DNA of 64,000 nucleotides from Aulostomus chinensis (GCA_037954235.1 JBBMOA010000015.1:2357001-2421000), one strand, 5' to 3'. Counted from the first letter of the stretch, positions 13,422-26,260 are shown. Notes: a model not told the origin generated them from the letters alone. Translations and numbers: made by a program.

Positions 13422-14490
13422 ATCCAGCCCGAAACAAACCAACGTGAAGTGGAGTGTCGAAGGAGAAGTTGCAGCCCGGAGGAGATGGAAGGGAGGAGAG
13501 GGGGGGGGGGGGGAGAGGGGAGGGGGCTCAATTAGAGTCAGTCTGGCGGGGTCCTATTGTGGAGCTTCGGCAGCTTATCAGTGTTTTTCCTGCTTAAATA
13601 AAATTAAAAAAAAAAAAACAAGGAGCGCTCCAAATTCACAGAAAACACCCCAAAAGTCCTCAAGGTCACGACTCAAATAAGCAACCTTATCTCAACTTCA
13701 CACCTTTTAGCCCAAATCACTCGCCTGCTGGCTGAATTCATTGACATTTATTTGCATTTAAATGAATCCTGATGGTCCATTTACTCTTGCGCCTGAAAAA
13801 ATAATCATTTTGGGATAAAAGTCATAATAATAGGCCAATATAATGAACTTCTGATGTATAAGAAGTAGGAAAGAGGTTGCTCTGATTGCGTCCTCTTGAA
13901 ATCGGCGGCTTCTAATTTGAAAGTAGGACATCATCAGGTTTTACAGTGTTTCTCTGCACAGGAAACAGAGGAGGGAATAGCTCTGTATTTGCTTTGAAAT
14001 GTAGAGGAATAAAAGATCCAAGTGAGTGAATGCAGTTCCTCAAGTGAAGTGCGGACACCCTAACGTGGTACTTGAGTAAAAATACTCGTTACTTCTTCAG
14101 CACTGCTAATACCTGTTGAGTTCCAGTGAAGTAAATGTATCGTTGCAATCAATCATTTGCAGTTTAGCAGCAGCAGCGTCTGGACGTCATGGATTCCAAC
14201 TCTGACTCAACTACAACGTTTCTAACCTGACAACTGAAACTCTCTGGAGACTGACGCCGTACGTCAGTGGCGGGTTTGTTTGGCTCGTCCTGCAACACAA
14301 ACCAAGCCGTTGCTCTGAGGCTTCCATCATCTTAACGGCCGAAGGACCATGACGTTGTGCTATCAGGACAGAATTCAGACTTGCCGCCACCCTTGGTGTT
14401 CCTTGGTGAAACTCTATGCCACCTGACCACTGCGCCTCTGGGCCTCACCTGGGACCGAGCGCCTGTCCACGACTGATTTGAGAATCATGA
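13422..14490. other. Upstream flank of the signal-peptide exon, no gene seen
   Basis: Read on the minus strand this is the probable 5' flank or untranslated region of the exon at 13349-13421. It begins GA-rich, with a G homopolymer at about 13500-13513. From 14030 to 14110 it carries a short TACTTGAGTAAAA-type motif common in fish interspersed repeats. Nothing codes here that I can support. Confidence 0.4.
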
Positions 14491-14504
14491 TTGATGCGCT
14501 TTCA

Positions 14505-14665
14505 CTCTGAAGGACTGGCTCAAAAAGGACCTGGTTGGAGGGATTATTTCTCTATGCTGACCTGGGAGAGCCTCTCAACCCCCCAGTCAGAGCTGGTCAA
14601 TGTGGCCAGGAAAAGGAAAAGGTTACCCGGCTTGAGCTGCCGCCGCTGTGGCCTGCCATCAGCAG
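14505..14665 (+). mobile_element. Degenerate LINE 3' coding remnant
   Basis: The plus-strand frame reads GPGWRDYFSMLTWESLSTPQ and then a stretch ending LPGLSCRRCGLP. This resembles the C-terminal tail of fish non-LTR retrotransposon polyproteins (pattern RxRWRDYxxxLAWExLGxPxEEL). Only this short piece is left and no reverse transcriptase core is present. The family name is uncertain. Confidence 0.4.
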
Positions 14666-14727
14666 CTGAAGATGGATGGACCAACCCCGCAGCTGTTAAC
14701 ACGCTTCAAACAAAGCCAGCGTGCTGA

Positions 14728-15726
14728 CTGGGAGGACCGCTTCAGCAAGCGCTCATCTCTGAAGGCCGCAGCCATCACCTTTGATTATCTGGAACAATAA
14801 TCCACAAACACGCTCACAACAGTTAAAATGTTCAACAACTTCCTGCTGTTGACATGTCGCCCACTCGTTTTCTCCAGGACACATACAGCCTTGTTAATAT
14901 TCATCTGATTAAAAAGCTACAGAGCAGTATTAATATTTGCATTTCATTCCATGCAGGAATATATTAACTGATGAAAACAAACAGCCATGGTGCAAACAAT
15001 AGAGCCCTCAGCGGCAGAGAGGTTTAAGGGTTGAAAAACATCTTCCAGTAAAGTCAACTTGCTTCTCTTACACTCAGGTCACCTCAGCAGCTGCAGAGAA
15101 ACACTTCCTGCGGGCACTGGCCAGCTGTCCACCTTCCATCAGAGCACTGGACATGGAGACCTGGAGACAAAGATCCAAAGAAGACAGGACAGAAGATAAA
15201 GAAATGCAACACTTTATTTTTTGCCATAATCCAGAATCCAATGGACAGTCCCACTGGCTCTCAGTGGAGGGAAGTCATGGATGCTAACTTCCTGTTAGTC
15301 TACAAAAATACCTCATCGCTGTGGCCCTTGTTTTGTTTTTGTGAGGATTGTCTTCTTTCTTCAAGACTTGAAGAAAGGCCCTTATGAGTGAAAACTCAGG
15401 AAACTGGATTTTCAAATCAGTCCTGGACAGACTCCTGGTCCCGGGTGAGGCTCAGGGACTCTAATGTGCCCCCCAGGGCATGTAGATTTGCACCTGGCCC
15501 AGAGTTTCACCAGCAAACCCCAAAGGTGGCAGCGAGGGAGTCTCCCCAGAACCGCACGTTCTTAAAACACATGACAACAGGGAGTGTTGTTGTTTTCACA
15601 TGATTTACAGCAACATGATGTATGTGTGTGTTCTCTAGCGCCACCTAGTGGATGCGGGACATGATATGTGCACCACAGTGCAGCGTTCCTCTGCTCCATC
15701 ATGCAAAATCCAAATATTGTCAGGTT

Positions 15727-15768
<42 letters not shown>

Positions 15769-18700
15769 GACTGATCTCTGTTGGGATTTGCTCGCCTCCG
15801 GGGAGGCTGCATGCTCTGAGCACTCTCTAATTGGTTTTTGTTTATCAAGAACTTGTTCTTCCTCAAGTCCTCATGTCTGAGAAAGCTTTGGCACGTAAGT
15901 CTCTGCATCATCCCTGATATCATGTTATGTCCCTTCAACCATGTTTGGCTAAGAAAACGGGGGATGACTGTAACTGGGCATCATGGAGCCTTCTACAGCA
16001 GTGGAGCCCCACCAGCAGGAATCACAACACTCAGCTTTTGTCAGGTTTTTACGGGTCTAGTTTGGATTTTATACCCAGAAGAGGAACGAAGCAAAGGCAA
16101 CACACTTGAGTAAAAGCGGGTCTCATCAGGGAGTATTTGGTTTGGACCCTAACCAAGTTCTCTCTCCGCTCTGCAGGAAATCATTTCACATGAAATCTCG
16201 CTCAAGTCTAGCCCAGCTCCTCCTGAAACACCAGCCCACACTCTTCCCTCTTTGTTCGTAGCAGTGGCAGTCATCGACTCTTTCCTCCAGAGTTCAATGC
16301 CTGCCTCATCCCCCACTGTTCCAGAATCTTAGCTCAGACCTCCTTTGATGTCTAACCCTCTGTGACATTTTTATGGAATATTTCAGATAGTTTGGCAAAT
16401 ACTTTTCAACATATTTAAGAATTGAAGCGTGGACCAAGAGTCGCAGGTACAGCTGGTTTATTGTGAGGCTGCATAGAGTCGATGGTTGCTGTAGCGCCAC
16501 CATCAGGACTCCTGGCCAACAAAACCAGTCAGGAAAGTCTAGCATGGGACATAGCAAAGTTTAGTTGATTTTTATGGGAACATACATGTACTCAGGAGAA
16601 AAAAAGGTGATGGAGAAGAAGAAGAAGAAGAAGAAGAAAGGAAAGCACAAGGCAGCCAGGCTGCTCCGCCCCTAATTAGAGATTCAGATGCAGTTTGCCA
16701 AGACCAAACCGAGTCTGCCCACCGTCTCCCAATGATGGCAGCATAGAGCACTCATTGATTGGCAGCCAGTTACTGTATGTTGCTGTCCCATCGTCAAAAG
16801 ATTAATGGAACACACCATCTTTTGATGCAGCAGACGAGAGATGGAGGGGATGATGGACTATGAGAAACTTTTTCCTCCACAGTTGGTGTGTCCCCTTCAA
16901 GAGTCCTCCTCAGAGGTCCGGAGGTCAAAGTGTCAGACATGTGGTTGCTGGTTAGATCATCTATGACAGACAAAAAGTGAGGAAATAGCTTGGAATGAGG
17001 CTCCTTGATATCCCTGGAAGTGTCATCATCACTTTACTTGATCCCAGAGACTCTCAACACTCCTGATTTCTACGTGTAAATTTGCTTTTCACAGTCAGGT
17101 GTGGTTGACCCCACGCCGACCCTGGAAAGGTCACACCTGCCTTTGTCTTCTGTTGAACTGAAAACAGAGACCTTCATGTTTCTGATAAGCTTGCAAAGCT
17201 TCTGTTGCATCAACATGTTGTCGTCTCTCCCACTGCCGTTACGTTACTGCGAACCGTCCCGTTGTCCTGCTGGAGGTGTGGACAGACAGGCTGCCATGAC
17301 AGATGATATTCCCACCCGCCTGTTTTCACCTGACACTGGAGACGAGCTTCACCAGGAGAGCGCCGGAGGAGGTCCCCCCCCCCCCCCATAACTCATCTTT
17401 GACTTGACGTTTGTTGCTGAACTTTGACACTTCTTCCCAGTTGACCTTAGGCATGTTGAGTCCTCCTCGACTTACTTTCTGCCTCCTTTTCTACTCTCCT
17501 TTTTAAAATTCATTTAACTTTTGATGATCCCACTTGCAAATCAGATCTTTCTACTCCTGGGAATCTTTTTTTTTTTCATTTTACCCACAATCAGGTGAGG
17601 CAATCTATCTTTAAAAAGTGTGAATGAAAGCTCCCTCTCAAAGGCCTTACTGGCAGGACTGGGATCATTGTAACTGCTGCTTTGCAGTAAAATCTATACT
17701 TGTCTTTACTTCTTCCCTCTCAGACACGACGGCCGGCCGCACAAACATCCCTGCTGGTCCTCAGCATCAAGCCTGTTCTCGTTGAGGAGGAAAGTCAATT
17801 GCTTGTGTGAAGAAAAGTCTTTGAAGTTGGCAGAAATCCCCACGCGCATCTTCTTCCCCCTATGATGGAGAGGAGAGGCTATGAAATCATTCTATTCTGA
17901 ATCAGATTTGCCTCTTTGTTGTACTGCCTCGCCCCTTTTTACTGGGTCCTTTTTATTCCAGACGTCTGCAGCAGCGTTGCATGGAAATGAAGCAGATAAA
18001 GGAGCTGGAGGAAGAATAAGGGTGTCAAATTTAACATTTCATGGTCTGACTACATCAGAATTTATGCATGCTTGACTGAACAGACTTGACGGGAAACAGG
18101 TGTCAGAGATATCTGACTTCAAGTCAGTTTTGTGAAGGTAACCGGCACACAAACAGGATGCAGTCTAGGATTACGCAGCTGCCACGGACCACGCCGACTA
18201 CACGTCACGCAGGCATTCAGTTCAAAATCAGGATGTTGGTGCGATGTCAAATTTAGTGGCTGAATTCAACAGAATGTCAGAGTGGGCTGTCGTCAGTATT
18301 CTATATCAGAACGATTCCAGCGACCTTTGACCAGTTTTGGTCAACTGACATAAAAAGAGAAATTCATTTTTTTAATGATAGCCAATAATTGTGGACAGTG
18401 GCTTTCACCCATTTTAAATTTGATTTTGTGTTTTTACTGCATTCAAGTTGAATGCAATATTTCCCCCACCTGAGGTGCATTTTGCCTTCTGAGGTCCAAC
18501 AATGAGGCGTCTTGAGTTTTCCCCTCCTGCATCACTCTTTTGTGACTCCTGAATGCAGAGAGAACAAGCTTGAAGCTAACGGAGACCGGTGGCTAACAGC
18601 AGCAAAACTGTCCAAAAACATCCACTGACAACCTCTCGAGCTCATCTCTGCCATGAGCCACGTCGTCTTCATCCAGCCGCACGCTCTCTAATCCTCAAAC

Positions 18701-18819
18701 TCTTGATTTGAGTGAAGAACAAATTAAGTGGAACACCTTGAGTTCTGCACGACAGCGAACTAACGTGAACTGGCAGGAGCCAGTCGGTTCAGCTGAATGT
18801 ACCGGCGGATTTTGCTCCA
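14728..18819. other. Intergenic stretch without recognised gene
   Basis: Contains the CA-linked repeat at 15636-15768, a GAA run at 16615-16639 and a poly-C run near 17376-17387. Several short open frames lack domain or splice support. Confidence 0.4.
15636..15768 (+). repeat. Interspersed element with a (CA)n end, copy 2
   Basis: Plus-strand counterpart of 9314-9470. It starts at GCGCCACCTAGTGG and ends in a (CA)n run at 15730-15768. The shared order of blocks plus the CA tract at the same end argues for a mobile element that carries, or seeds, the microsatellite. Confidence 0.6.
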
Positions 18820-18960
18820 TGAAGACAATAATAATCTTTATTCATGGGGCACTTTTCAAAACCAGTGACACAAAGTGCGATAATAGCAGTTAAGTGCACA
18901 AAACTGATGCAAGCCACTACAGTGGCAAGAATAGTTCTAAGAAAATTAAGACTCAGTTAA
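18820..18960. repeat. Possible interspersed repeat fragment
   Basis: The text ATAATCTTTATTCATGGGGC followed by ACTTTTCAAAACCAGTGACA resembles the widespread fish motif (TTTATATAGCGCTTTTCAA...) found at the ends of LINE-related elements. Identification is by resemblance only. Confidence 0.3.
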
Positions 18961-19796
18961 AACCAGGAAATGCTGTCTAATCTGTCGGTAACATCCGTGC
19001 CCTTTATCATCTTGGCCCCAGAGTCAAGCCGACTACATCCAAGCGGCGACACTCTGACATCGTTCTGTCCGCCTGCGTTGAATTTTAAAAAACAGACTGA
19101 AGCAGAAAAGAAAGGAAAGAAAGCACAGAAACGCGGTCGCTGCCCTCCACTCTCCTCCTACCAAACCTTTTGTCTACCTTTTTTCTGACAGGTTTGTGAC
19201 ATCACACATGATGCACCAGAACAAGGCAGCTGCTCCACGGATGGGAAACAGATCAATCTCCTTTTAAAATCTGGTTTATGCGGGTTTAAATAAACAACAA
19301 CTCCTTATATGGGCGCATGGGCGTAGCCGTGGTGCCGTCTGATACCTCTATTGTTGTGGCTTCCCATGCCCAGTATGTCTTCCCCAAACACTGAAACTTG
19401 TGCTCTCCTGCAGGTAAACATGGGCATAATCATAAATTACCATAACAGAAACCTCCAAGTCCGTCATCCTCTTCCATGCGTCTGCAGTTCCCCCAGATTG
19501 GAGGCAGAGTGGTTCACCACAGGGGTGCCAGACAACGTCAAGGACCAGTGGTTTGAACAGACCCTGCGAGAGGAAGGGATGGAAAAAGACAACGGCAGAG
19601 GGCTTAGAGGACATGCTTGAAAAAAGAATTTTAAAGCATCTTAATGCCGACCCAGCAGTGGGATTTATATCTATAACTCTTTTAAGAAAACGACAGCAAA
19701 CACAAGCCAAGACAAAGCAGAGCAGGAGAGCAGGCGGCATAGACGCTGCTGCAAGTACACGACAGTTCAGGAGTGAAGGGAGTCAGGGTTCCTCAC

Positions 19797-19948
19797 TCAT
19801 CTCACTGAAGAACATCTCACTTCAGAACATCTCACTTCAGAACATCTCACTGAAGAACATCTCACTTCAGAACATCTGACTTCAGAACATCTCACTTCAG
19901 AACATCTCACTTCAGAACATCTCACTGAAGAACATCTCACTTCAGAAC
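19797..19948. repeat. 15-bp minisatellite, about 10 copies
   Basis: Tandem copies of a 15-base unit, CTCACTTCAGAACAT, alternating with a variant in which CTTCAG is replaced by CTGAAG. The unit length is a multiple of three, so open frames run through it on both strands, but they are repetitive artefacts. The swapped sub-motif CTTCAG/CTGAAG is its own reverse complement. Confidence 0.95.
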
Positions 19949-22900
19949 CGTTCAGATTCCTGGTGAACGCGTTTCCTCGCATCATGTCTGAGGCTGGGTG
20001 GAGGCTGTCGAAGCACTGGGTGATACTGTCAAATGTTTTGTATGAATTAGCAGGGAAATGTTAGTGGTTATAATTTAACCCTTAAAATATGGACACTAAG
20101 GGCTGAAAATAGAACAAAAAAGATTTAAAAAACTAAATCCGCAGTGGTGGTGACCAGAAGTGGAAACGCTCAAACCAAAAAGGAGCTACTTTTTGTGTTG
20201 TATTCATCCATTTTTTTATGAAGGCCATGAAAGTGTGTAAATCTTAGAGAAAACCTTTTTGACTTGAGTTTCAGCAAAGTGACTGGAACAAGTGGCCGCC
20301 GTCTTAGAATCGGCTGTCCAATCATAAAGAATATATGATGTTTTTTATTGTATAACCTTCCTTAACTGTCCATAGCAGATTCTGAATAAACTGAACAAAC
20401 AGTTAGCATTGATCTACGGGGAGAGGAAGACGCCCGCCTTCACCTCTCATGTCCAGGGGTGACATTTGCTGTCCTGATGTTTACAGGAACGATACCAACA
20501 ACATTCGATTTACCGAGCAAAATTCCTAACTCGATTACAGTTGAGCACATTTGTGTGTTTGCCTGAGGCAGACGTCATAAATGGGTTTGCAGCCCTCTAG
20601 ACATGTGGTGGTGGTGGTGGGGGGGGTTAACCTACTGTACCACCCGCCGTTGCTCAGAGCCGAGACAGATTTTGCCCTGGAGGCGACTGTCATGTTACCG
20701 ATGACCCTTCAGAAAGACCGTTGCCATGGCCACAAGACGCCTTAATGAACTAATGAATCACTGTGGCACACCTCAGCTCATCAGAGTCCCGTCGTGGGAG
20801 CAGGGGGAGGGAGGGGGCGGGGTCACGACTCCACACAGACACAATACAGGGTTTGGTTAAAGCAGTCGGCGGGACCCAGGTGGCTGATTGTTACCAAAAT
20901 GTAGTGAATCCAAATGTGGTCGGAGCAGCGCTCTGGTGACACTTATCACACATCCCGAGCTGCCCCGTCGACACGGGACGCACTATCACATGACAATTAC
21001 AGAAATTTGCTTCGTTTGTATGAGTCAGATGAAAAGGTTGATATCACGTCTGTGTGTTGTCTCACTCATCGCTGGTTCCACCATCATCATTCTGCTGCAG
21101 AAGAAGAAAGCCTACCGCCCTGCTTGTATTTCTGTAAGTCGGTTGTAGTTACAGTGTTGTAGGCAGGGCTAAACTCCTATTTTATAAAATATAATTTGAT
21201 GCAGCTTTAAAAATGCATTCTGATGCGACATTAATGTATGAATGCGTTCACTGCACACGACAGACTTGCAGGTTGCCACTGAAATCCTTTTGATGTTGAG
21301 CATTTCCACCAAACCAGTCACAGAGCAGCTTTAGTGATACGCCTCCTGAATGTTTACATGTGTTCAGTAATCCTGCTAACATTTAGGAGCCCGAGCCCTT
21401 CAGGCGGCCCTGATGCGGTGGAATGACGGTCTCCGTCCGCCGCCTCGTCCTGATTGCAGCCCTTCAGCTGTTTGCACAAGAGCTTAACTGCTCTTTTCAA
21501 CAGCCTGAAACTTGCGCTGAAACTCTGAATTTACAGCAAAAAAAAATGTGGGCAGGGCTTGCAACCGACCTGATGGAGACCTTCAGTGTCTCCCACCCTG
21601 ATGTGAGGTACTTTGTCTGGTGTGTTATGTGTGGAAAGGTGAATCAGACAGGGTCAAGATGAGAACAAACCCCCATAATCTGAGCGACAACTCCAAGTGC
21701 AGTTGCTAACACCATTAACCTTTAACCGTTCCATCACATAAAAAGCCAAGGAGGTTCCCAACCGTGTTAACGTGGTGTTCACGGCTACAACTTTACAAGT
21801 TTGAGTGTATTTATAGGTTTCTATCATCAGGTTGGCCTCTAAACAGCAGTTAAACTGTGGTTTAGTCTTTGTTTTTTTTAGTGATTTAGTTCAAGCAGAC
21901 ACATTTAGTGGAACAAATGTTGGATTTCTGTCACATGGTTTCACCATCACGTGGCTCAGGAATGAGACTAAAGTCACTGGGTTTTTTGCTTAAATGTCTG
22001 AAACAGCCAGTGGTTCAGTCGTTTGATATTTTTTTCATGTTGAAGCTGTTTTGTGTGTCAAGAACGGCATTTGTGAACCAGTCGACGCCACGGCTCCACC
22101 GTGGTGACGATGGAGGATCTTGATGAGCTTCATCATTCCATCTCAGGAAACTCAACGTGGAAGAAAAAACTGGAAGCAAAAATTTTGGCTTCATTTGCCG
22201 CTGAAGCGCTTTCACAGGCCCCGCCTCCACTCCGGTGCTGTTAATGCATGCATGACTTTTCCCTTTGCAGACAAAAGGAGGTGTTACAAGTTGGGAGGTT
22301 TATTTCTTATATTGTTTCAAACTGTTGGGTTCCACCAGTGAAAGAGTGTAATGTGAAAGCTGTATTAAAATATATTTAATCCTTTACAGCTTTGTTTGAT
22401 TAGCTTATCTGCAGCTCAGTTCAGCGGGAGGCAGGAGACGAGGGAAAGGGGAAACGGTAACCAAGGGAAACGAGAAACAGTGGAGACCAGCGTTCACTGA
22501 TAATGGCAGCAGAGGCTTTAAAAGCTTCTTCAAAACCAAAAAAAGACAAAACAAAGACAATAAACAAAACACCTCAAAGAAAGAAAGAAAGACACAACAC
22601 AAAAAGAGAGGTGATATTTTAAACCTGTCACAGTGGCACGGAGTCGGCCCCTGAAGACGATAGTGAGTGAAGAACAGGCTCCTTGTCCTGCAGGGATCCC
22701 CTGTTCAGAGATCGGTCCTGAATCAACTGCGACGAGATATTTTTAACAAGAAATTAGACAAACATACTTGTTCTTTTCTGCGTAGCCAACAAAGACTAAC
22801 GGCAATGAAATAAGCGAGAACGCTGAGGAAAGTCAATTATAATGCAATTCGCCACCCAACAGCAGCTGGCGCGTTACAAGTGTTTCCTCCAGCGAGACGT

Positions 22901-24904
22901 CTGCGTCGGGACACACTGAGCTGAGCTGCAGGAGGCATCATGGCGGTTGTTCTCCTCGGTGCAGGTGATTGTACTCAGTCACACCGAGGACAAAACGTGT
23001 TGCAATTAATTTTCCTTTGGCTGCGACCAAATTGGCCATCTGGCTGACAAGAACACACTGTGTGTGGGAGCAGGCCCTATTTTCACACTTTATTGTGAAG
23101 GTGTTCACTCTGTGGCCCCTCGGGGCCGAATATATTTCCTGTATGTGGGTCAAGGACTGAGGCGTGCCCTTGCTGTCAGCATAGGCTGTTTGTTTACTGC
23201 AGCGAGTTCTGAATGCTTCATATTTCTTCGTGGATTATTGACTTTTCTGTGTTGAGTCCTATTAAATGAATTGGTCTCTTCGTTTTAGATGCCTGATAGC
23301 TAGCAGTTGTTTCTCTTGTCACGATGAACGAACCACCGCACAATTATTCCAGCGCTCATGTGATTTGTGTGATTTCAAATGCAGGTTCAGTGCGTTTGCA
23401 GCATTTTCACAATTGTGTGCACAAAGAAACCCTTCAGATGTTGTGGACAACATCCAACAGGCACCCTGATGCTACTTTCCCTTAAAGGAGCATCCCAGTC
23501 TTTTGTGGTGCAACTTGAGGTGGGACAACAAAGTCGTGTTCATTCTGACAAGCACTTGAACATGTTTGAGACACAAAGCTGAGAAACCCCGATGTTTTCA
23601 CGTGTAGCTGTGTTATCGTGAACCATCCACGTCATGTTTTTGATTCTAACGCTTTCTTAGGATGCTCACCGGCGTCATGGCGTCCCAGCTGCAGCGGATC
23701 TCTGCACCTCAGCCAAAACCGGCTGTCCAGGCCTGACACCACGCCGACGCCTGCTCGGGTCTCCGCCTGTTGTCTGGTTTGGGTGACACATCTTTGTTAG
23801 ATGATCCATAAAAGGGCTTCCAATACAACAATTAAAACACAGATTGACACAAATGTCAAACTGCGGTTTTGTAATCACATTACATAATGATGGATGGGGG
23901 GGGGGGTTTAGTTTAGTAAACTCTGAACAAAGACAAACGTAGGGTATTTTGAAACCGTGTATGTTTATCTTTCTCATCAACACTTTCCATCTCACCCTCT
24001 TGAAAGTTTAGACACATTCAATTAAAAAAAAAAAGAAATATAAAGAAAAGTAAATAATAATGAGAGAACCAGATTCAAAGCTCCATCGCATCTGCCTGTG
24101 AGTATAAATCATCTGCTGGTTCTTCTGCCTCCAAAACATTTACTCCAAGATGCTGTTTGATGGCTCCAGTAGGGTTACAAATGTTGAGGTGCTCAACAAG
24201 CGGGTTTGCTCCTCGCTGTCTGATTTTTGTAGTTGCTATAGTTACCGCTGCAGTCCAAACCCCCAGAAAGCCTGAGTGTGTGTGATGAGCTGAGAGTGGG
24301 GGAAGTCCTGCTAGGGTTACTCCCAAAGAGCCGCGATAAAATAAAGATGAATTCTCTTTTTTCTCCAACTCTCTGCAGGCCTTCAAGGTTTCACTCTCAG
24401 ACTTCCTCAGTCTCATTAAACGAGTGGATGTGATCGTGTTCCCCTTTTATTAAATATGCATCTTTAATTCTGCACTCTCTTCATATTTCAAGAGGTGATG
24501 TAGCTGCTGTCGTGGGACTTCATCCACTAACGAGGAAGGGAACGCTCATCACTGCACTGGCGTAAAACTGTGTTTTCTAAGTGATCCTTTACGACTGAGG
24601 CATCAGGTCAAAAGATAGACATGCTGATGCATCTGGAGGGACGTCACAGGTTATGACTGATTTATCTACACGGTCCTAATGTGATAAGATTAGATGATCA
24701 GTTTGCTGACATTTAACAACCGAAATCAAGAGGAGAGAATGTTTCAGGGCTGTTCCCTGAATGCCTCTTTTAAATTCTAAACATTATTAATCTAATAAAT
24801 TGCCTTTTTAACTCTTTAAAATGAGTCAATTTCAAGCCCTTTCATTCTGAGAGGAGCCATCTTTTAGGGAAAGTCTCCTTTTGTCCGTCCAAATCACAAC
24901 TGAA
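19949..24904. other. Intergenic stretch without recognised gene
   Basis: No exon with family and splice support was found. At 20720-20733 there is a near X-box (GTTGCCATGGCCAC), one base off the RFX palindrome. A G-rich tract lies at 20605-20626 and a poly-G run near 23897-23907. Short open frames here look like chance. Confidence 0.4.
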
Positions 24905-25015
24905 GCACTTTTTGCGCTTCCTATGGGTTTTTCCTCAAGTCTGAATTCTTGCTTGTGTTGTACGTCGCTTTGGACAAAAGCCTCTGCTACATGAAATTGT
25001 AGAATTGCAGAATTG
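24905..25015 (+). repeat. Fish interspersed repeat tail fragment
   Basis: Contains GTACGTCGCTTTGGACAAAA followed by GCCTCTGCTACATGAA. This resembles the common 3' tail (GTCGCTTTGGATAAAAGCGTCTGC...) of fish SINE/LINE families. Only the tail is evident. Confidence 0.45.
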
Positions 25016-25204
25016 CAGAATCTCCAGGGTCAGACAAGAAGACAGAGACCCTTCTGCTGTGACCCAGGCTAGTTAGCTTAGCACAAAAGTAACCAAACTT
25101 TTCTCAAACCTGTTTTCACCTGCATTCATATAACGAGGGTTGCATGTAACACTGGCGATGAATAACAGTTCAAAATGAGGAGACGTTGTAGTGTTAGAAT
25201 CAGA

Positions 25205-25684
25205 GGGCGCGTTTCCACTGCCTCACTGCAGCTCGGGTCGGCTTGGTTTGGCCCCAACGCAGTACTAACGATTACCATTTTGGTCCCTGCTCTGCTGAGG
25301 TTCCAAGCGAGCCAAGTGGGGACTAAAATGTGACCTATACACATAGCGGGGTGCTGATTGGGTAACTAACCCGCTTACGTCATCTACTTCGTATCATCCT
25401 GGCCTCGGTGGAACACTGGTCATCTCTTGGTGAAGTCTTTTATTCTTTTCTTGGGTGTTCTGTTTCACCACTTGAAGCCTTGCCTGTCTGTCCTCCCTCA
25501 CTTTTAGTTTAAGCAAAAACCACCGACGCACAGCAGGCATCACGCCGCCTCCATGTCCTCCATTGTTGTTGTTGTGTCGCACACAAATTACAACGGGGAA
25601 CTCTTGGTTGGTGATACCACTGCTAGTGGGAACGCACGCAACCCCACCCGCCCCAAGCCAAAGTGAGCCTGTGGAAACGTGCCC
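25205..25684. mobile_element. 480-bp MITE nested in the composite repeat
   Basis: The ends are inverted repeats: GGGCGCGTTTCCACTG on the left and the complement of CTGTGGAAACGTGCCC on the right, matching at about 20 of the first 23 positions. It is flanked by a 3-bp target duplication AGA (25202-25204 and 25685-25687). The related copy at 46.6 kb has the unfilled site (GTTAGAATCAGACACG in reverse complement), which fixes both boundaries. The 3-bp duplication suits PIF/Harbinger-type elements, but the superfamily is an inference. No transposase is encoded. Confidence 0.8.
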
Positions 25685-25853
25685 AGACACGTAACCAGAA
25701 CTACTTTCCTGACTGGGCGCAGTGATTTGACGCAGCACCTCCAAAGCTCCATTGGAACTTGGGTCAACAGAACCAAAGGTTTGTTGAGGACTAGAAGAGC
25801 GACTGCTGCTACTGATGATGATGAGGTGGAGGAGGATTCCTGCTGAACACACC

Positions 25854-26200
25854 AGCATCCTGGACCTGAGCTAGCTGATGCTAACACTTCCACCCACTAC
25901 CAGCCATTGGGCTAAGCTAACTAGCCTGGACCTGAGCTAGCTAATGCTAACACTTCCCAGCCACTACCATTCATTGAGCTAAGCTAACTAGCCTGGACCT
26001 GAGCTAGCTGATGCTAACACTTCCCAGCCACTACCATTCATTGAGCTAAGCTAACTAGCCTGGACCTGAGCTAGCTGATGCTTACACTTCCCAGCCACTA
26101 CCCTTCATTGAGCTAAGCTAACTAGCCTGGACCTGAGCTAGCTGATGCTTACACTTCCCACCCACTACCATTCATTGAGCTAAGCTAATTAGCCTGGGTC
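25854..26200. repeat. 67-bp tandem array, about 5 copies
   Basis: Units begin at 25854, 25921, 25988, 26055 and 26122, with a partial copy from 26189. Each contains GACCTGAGCTAGCTGATGCT, an ACACTTCCCAGCCACTACC block and ATTGAGCTAAGCTAACTAG. The unit is built from the terminal segment of the surrounding dispersed repeat. A shorter array of the same unit lies at 44457-44705. Confidence 0.92.
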
Positions 26201-26260
26201 TTAGCTCCCTCATGGGGGAGAGAGGGGTTTCTATCCTCTTGTCCGGCTCTGTGAATGATG

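Larger units (their letters stand above)
25030..26260 (-). repeat. Composite interspersed repeat (long copy A)
   Basis: Both edges carry the terminal motif GTTAGCTTAGCAC / GTGCTAAGCTAAC (here variants) next to a GAGACCC-type segment. The interior (25685-25860) is nearly identical to 44325-44470 and, in reverse complement, to 46445-46625. The copy is enlarged by a MITE at 25205-25684 and by a 67-bp tandem array at 25854-26200. No protein is encoded. It appears to be a non-autonomous element. Confidence 0.65.

Noticed and set aside
19553..19985. Frames with Ser-rich 5-residue repeats on both strands
   Set aside because: Artefact of the 15-bp minisatellite, which stays open in every frame without a stop.
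20720..20733. Near X-box GTTGCCATGGCCAC
   Set aside because: One base off the palindrome and not next to any recognised promoter.
25394..25893. 154- and 101-codon frames within the composite repeat (similar at 46401-46756 and 44316-44520)
   Set aside because: They lie in a dispersed non-coding repeat, run across the MITE boundary and read differently in each copy.
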